64,000 nucleotides of DNA from positions 504,001-568,000 of the forward strand of contig NZ_CP005084.1 in assembly GCF_001563265.1 (NCBI RefSeq). The letters run 5' to 3'. The stretch comes from Sphingobium sp. TKS (GTDB taxonomy: Bacteria; Pseudomonadota; Alphaproteobacteria; Sphingomonadales; Sphingomonadaceae). Within the stretch, counting starts at the first letter, position 1; each line of letters opens with the position of its first letter. The notes below the pieces were generated by a model that saw only the letters and a list, made by a program, of their open reading frames with translations, ran no database searches and had not been told where the DNA came from. Below are positions 60,940 through 64,000 of the stretch, piece by piece. A program made the position numbers and the translations under genes.

Positions 60940-60953
60940 TTGAGGTAACTGAT
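60940..60953. promoter_or_regulatory. Island palindrome site d
   Basis: TTGAG-GTAA-CTGAT, preceded by TTGTCA 13 bases upstream (60927). 224 bases before the acyl-CoA synthetase, with the intergenic repeat between. Nearly identical to site a. Confidence 0.55.
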
Positions 60954-60974
60954 TAAGATATGGTACGTCACAGT

Positions 60975-61081
60975 CTAGAGCATCTTGCGCAAAAGTGGGA
61001 ACCGGTTTTGCGCTTAAAACGATGCGATAACAAAGAACTAGAGCGCGCGGCCTGCGTCCGATTTAACGCAGCTCGCTCTAG
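60975..61081. repeat. Alphaproteobacterial intergenic repeat, second copy
   Basis: Starts CTAGAGC and ends GCTCTAG with an inner hairpin around TTGCGCAAAA...GGTTTTGCGC and a second arm pair CTAGAGCG...CGCTCTAG. Shares borders with the repeat at 10036. It lies inside the leader of the acyl-CoA synthetase gene. Confidence 0.65.
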
Positions 61082-61176
61082 GCCCCCGGCCAGCCATTGG
61101 CGCATGGGATCGCTGGCGCAACACCGAAACGCCGTTCCGCGCGATGACATCGCGCGGAACGGTCCATGGAGAGGAC

Positions 61177-63303
61177 ATGAACGCACTTCTGAAAGATCTT
61201 TTCGCGCCGCGGTCGGTCGCGATCCTGGGTGCGTCGGAAAAGAATCCCTGGGCGGGGCTGGTACTGGCCACGCTTGAACGCATCGGATTTGACGGCCCCA
61301 TCCATCTGGTCAACCCGCGCGGCGAAACTGTCCTCGGACGGCCAGTGGTGCGCAGCGCCACCGCGATCGGTGCCCCGGTCGATTCCGCGTTCATCATGGT
61401 GCCGGCGACCGCGCTGGAGGAAACGCTGCGCGACATGGCACGGGCCGGCATCACCAAGGGCGTGGTCGTGACCTCGGGATTTGCGGAATTGGGAGAAGCG
61501 GGAACCGTCGAGCAGAACCGGTTGTTCGACCTTGCCCGATCGCTGGGCCTTACCCTCATGGGTCCCAACAGCCTGGGCTTCGTCAACATGGTCGATCGCG
61601 TCGCATTGACGGCGGTTCCAGTCACGCTGCCGATCCTGCCCGATCCCAAGGTCGGGGTGATCAGCCAGAGCGGGGCGACCGCAGCGATCATCTCCAATAC
61701 CGCACATGCCACCAATGTCGCCCTCACCCATGTCGTCGCACTCGGCAACGAGGCGATGGTCGACATGTCGGACGCCATCGACTTCATGGTCGCCGATCCC
61801 GCGACGAAGGCCATTGCCATCTTCGCTGAATCCGTGCGGCGGCCGGACGCGTTCATTCGCGCCGCCGGGCAGGCTCTGCTGGCGCGAAAGCCGATCGTGC
61901 TGCTCAAGGTCGGCGTGGGGGAACTCGCCGCGCAGGTCGCGCAAGCGCATACCGGCGCCCTGGTCGGCGATAACAGGGTCTTTGACGCGGTCTGCCGCGA
62001 CCTGGGGATCATCCGCGTCGATACGATCGAGCAACTGCTCCAGACCGCAAATCTTATCGGACATACCGGAGTGCTCGGCGAAGGCGGCTTTGCCGCGGCG
62101 TCCATGTCGGGCGGCGCGTGCGAGATGATCGCTGATCTGGGAGAAGCGCAGGGCGTGCCGTTCGCCGCGCTCGCCGCCGACACGACGCGCCAACTCGCGG
62201 CCACCCTGCCCGCTTATGCGTCGACCCATAATCCGCTGGACGTGACCGGCGGGGTATTGGCCAACCTCCAGGCCTTCGAGGATGCTCTCGCCACCATCGG
62301 CCAGGACCCTTCGGTCGCGCTTGTCGCCGCCTGCTTCGACCTGGCCCGGACGCCCGAGGGCGATGTGCTGGGACGCCCCGTCATCGCCCATCTGACCGCC
62401 GGGATCGGCAGGTCCGGCGTTCCCGGCTTCCTGATGCCGCAAAGCTATTTGAGCGTCAGCGACTATGGGCGCGAAACGCTATCGGAGACCGGCATGCCAT
62501 TGTCCGTGGCGGGCCTCGGCCATGCCATGGCGGCAGTGGGAGCAGCGTTCCGCTGGTCGGCCAAGGTGCGGGAGGGACTTGAACAGCGGGACGCAAACGC
62601 CGCGACCGCGCGCCCCGCCTCGCGTCCCCGGACAGAACGCGAGACGCTCGACTATCTGGAGAGCCGCGGCGTGCCGGTCATACCGGCGCGGATCGCGAGG
62701 TCTGCGGATGAGGCCGCGGAGTTTGCCGAACAACAGGACGGGCCAATCGTCCTCAAAATACACTCCCCGGATATCGCGCACAAAACCGAAGTCGGCGGAG
62801 TTGCGCTCAACATTTCCGGATCAACGGCGGCGGCACGCGAATATGAAGCGATGGTCGCGCGCGTCGCCGGGCAAAAGCCCAAGGCAGCCATCGAAGGCGT
62901 CATCCTGTCGCCGATGCGTCCCGCCGGTCTCGAACTGATCGTCGGCATCGCGAGGGATCCGGCCTGGGGTCCCGTGCTGGCGGTGGGGCTTGGCGGCGTG
63001 TGGGTTGAAATCCTCAAGGACGCCGATCTTGCCCTGCTGCCGGTGACGCCGGACCAGGTCGAACGGATGCTGGGCCGCCTGAAAGCCCGCAAGCTCCTCG
63101 ATGGCTATCGAGGGCAGCCGGCCGTGGATCGGAAGAAACTGGCGCAGGTCATCGCTGCGATCGGCGATGCTGCGCTGGCTCTGGGGCCGGAGCTGGTATC
63201 GCTGGAAATCAATCCGCTCAGGGTCACCGGAAGCGATGTCGAATGCCTCGATGCGCTGGCGATCTGGGCCGATCAGCCGGAGGATCGGCAGAAGGCGGGA
63301 TAA
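61177..63303 (+). CDS. NDP-forming acyl-CoA synthetase (ADP/GDP type)
   Basis: 708 residues from ATG 61177 (GGAGAGG upstream; ATG 61144 is in the repeat flank). CoA-binding/succinyl-CoA-ligase-like domains (about 1-290: VAILGASEKNPWAGL; PKVGVISQSGATAAII; phosphorylated His in AQAHTGALVG), then an ATP-grasp domain (about 490-700: VLKIHSPDIAHKTEVGGVALNI; EGVILSPMRPAGLELIVGI). It activates an acid to its CoA ester reversibly with ADP-forming chemistry. Follows the fusion gene; its 3' end overlaps the convergent tetR gene by 31 bases. Confidence 0.9.
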   Translation: MNALLKDLFAPRSVAILGASEKNPWAGLVLATLERIGFDGPIHLVNPRGETVLGRPVVRSATAIGAPVDSAFIMVPATALEETLRDMARAGITKGVVVTSGFAELGEAGTVEQNRLFDLARSLGLTLMGPNSLGFVNMVDRVALTAVPVTLPILPDPKVGVISQSGATAAIISNTAHATNVALTHVVALGNEAMVDMSDAIDFMVADPATKAIAIFAESVRRPDAFIRAAGQALLARKPIVLLKVGVGELAAQVAQAHTGALVGDNRVFDAVCRDLGIIRVDTIEQLLQTANLIGHTGVLGEGGFAAASMSGGACEMIADLGEAQGVPFAALAADTTRQLAATLPAYASTHNPLDVTGGVLANLQAFEDALATIGQDPSVALVAACFDLARTPEGDVLGRPVIAHLTAGIGRSGVPGFLMPQSYLSVSDYGRETLSETGMPLSVAGLGHAMAAVGAAFRWSAKVREGLEQRDANAATARPASRPRTERETLDYLESRGVPVIPARIARSADEAAEFAEQQDGPIVLKIHSPDIAHKTEVGGVALNISGSTAAAREYEAMVARVAGQKPKAAIEGVILSPMRPAGLELIVGIARDPAWGPVLAVGLGGVWVEILKDADLALLPVTPDQVERMLGRLKARKLLDGYRGQPAVDRKKLAQVIAAIGDAALALGPELVSLEINPLRVTGSDVECLDALAIWADQPEDRQKAG

Positions 63304-63896
63304 AGGAAGTCGACGAGGGTGCGGGCAAAATCGTCGGGGTCGTCCCGTCCATGCGGAGCCGGTTCGCTGTAACGCGCAAGACCCGCATGACCCAGGGCGG
63401 CACCGGTGACCGTTTCCATGATGAGGCGGGTCGGCGCATCGGCCGGAATCTCGCCCCGCTGCTTGGCGGATTCGACGAGACGCTCGACCACGGCCACCCG
63501 TTCGGCAATCAGCCCGCGGCATAACTGCGCTATCCCCGCAGGGATGTCGGGATCAGACTGGACGCGGCTGATGGACCAGCCGATGTCCGCCGACAATTCG
63601 CTCAGCACGGCCCTTACCAGCGCTTGCAGCTCCTCGCGAAAGCTGCCGGTGGGCACCACCGGCCAAGGCGTGAAAAAGGCGAGCAGAGCGTCGCGCAGCA
63701 GCGCCTCCCTATCGCTCCAGCGCAGATAGATGGAGGCTTTTCCGACGCGCGCCCGCCGCGCCACCTCTTCGATGACGAAATCCTGCCAGCCGGCGCGGAC
63801 GAACAGTTCGATCGCCGCTGTCAGGATGCGCCGATCGACGTCCTTGTTCCGCGGCCGGCCCATCCTGCGGCTGATTTTGCGCGAAGCGGTCGCCAT
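63273..63896 (-). CDS. TetR-family regulator
   Basis: 207 residues. HTH region RILTAAIELFVRAGWQDFVIEEVARRARVGKASIYLRWSDREALLRDAL (about 20-70) and a helical C-terminal domain. Convergent with the acyl-CoA synthetase, overlapping its last 31 bases. Its partner genes and operators are outside or unclear in the window. Confidence 0.9.
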   Translation of the reverse strand: MATASRKISRRMGRPRNKDVDRRILTAAIELFVRAGWQDFVIEEVARRARVGKASIYLRWSDREALLRDALLAFFTPWPVVPTGSFREELQALVRAVLSELSADIGWSISRVQSDPDIPAGIAQLCRGLIAERVAVVERLVESAKQRGEIPADAPTRLIMETVTGAALGHAGLARYSEPAPHGRDDPDDFARTLVDFLYPAFCRSSG

Positions 63897-63941
63897 CGGT
63901 TGCGACCTATAGCCGGGCGCGACCGATGGCGAAAGTCCCGA

Positions 63942-64000
63942 TCAAGGATGCAGCAGCCGGTCCAGCCATGCTTCCCGCGCCACCAGACATGCCTGCGCCT
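63942..64000 (-). CDS. C-terminal end of a gene running in from the window edge
   Basis: Minus strand from the edge reads AQACLVAREAWLDRLLHP followed by TGA (63942-63944). Too short to name; may belong to a different operon, upstream of tetR. Confidence 0.35.
   Translation of the reverse strand, partial: AQACLVAREAWLDRLLHP

Overview
The window looks like a chromosomal or large-plasmid segment of a GC-rich alphaproteobacterium, most likely a sphingomonad (Sphingobium, Sphingomonas or Novosphingobium type). This rests on protein style (MucR-family regulator, PP2C-kinase fusion, DUF3422, TonB-dependent receptor beside aldehyde and alcohol dehydrogenases), alphaproteobacterial intergenic hairpin repeats and dense insertion-sequence debris. 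No rRNA, tRNA, CRISPR array or replication origin was seen.

Region 1 (1-17.6 kb) is a mosaic of small housekeeping or envelope genes and mobile DNA. It holds a partial IS110 transposase, two glycine-zipper envelope proteins, a MucR-like regulator with a degenerate zinc finger and a long Ala/Lys/Pro tail, and an arylamine N-acetyltransferase-like gene. A J-domain gene is split by an IS3-family element (4917-8819, 4-bp target duplication CCAG), and that element is itself split by a 2.6-kb serine-recombinase element (5-bp repeat TTGTA). Then come a PP2C-kinase fusion, an exported cupin, a DUF3422 protein, and a stack of broken elements: IS66 remnant, truncated tyrosine recombinase, decayed serine-recombinase tail.

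Region 2 (17.7-32.6 kb) has acetyl-CoA synthetase; an acyl-CoA dehydrogenase plus hot-dog dehydratase pair with the scar of a deleted CoA-transferase between them; a divergent LysR regulator with a T-N11-A box; a second MaoC-like protein; an ABC-F ATPase; and a row of VOC protein, zinc alcohol dehydrogenase, 2Fe-2S ferredoxin and a glcDEFG-type 2-hydroxyacid (glycolate) oxidase set ending in a strong bidirectional terminator.

Region 3 (32.6-64 kb) is a catabolic island. It encodes a TonB-dependent receptor with alcohol and aldehyde dehydrogenases; another aldehyde dehydrogenase; two paralogous D-aminoacylase-type amidohydrolases; an acyl-CoA ligase, a Baeyer-Villiger-type flavin monooxygenase and an HSL-type esterase in one operon; a TIM-barrel amidohydrolase coupled to a TetR gene; a tripartite RND efflux operon; a FAS1-like/MaoC dehydratase; a GntR/FCD regulator; a thiolase-like/crotonase fusion; an NDP-forming acyl-CoA synthetase; and a second TetR. 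Together these suggest uptake of a hydrophobic or conjugated substrate, oxidation of alcohol to acid, ring oxygenation and lactone hydrolysis, then CoA activation and beta-oxidation-like breakdown, with efflux of toxic intermediates. The substrate cannot be told from sequence.

The most interesting hidden signal is regulatory. A 14-bp imperfect palindrome, roughly T(T/A)GAG-N4-CT(C/G)AA, recurs upstream of at least eight transcription units spread over 38 kb. It links the ferredoxin/glycolate-oxidase row, the MaoC gene, the TonB operon, the amidohydrolase, the esterase-monooxygenase-ligase operon, the dehydratase, the fusion gene and the acyl-CoA synthetase, with a weaker copy before the gntR gene. 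A second operator family (AAGCAC...GTGCTT type) lies twice between tetR and the RND operon and once upstream of the first amidohydrolase, tying efflux to catabolism.
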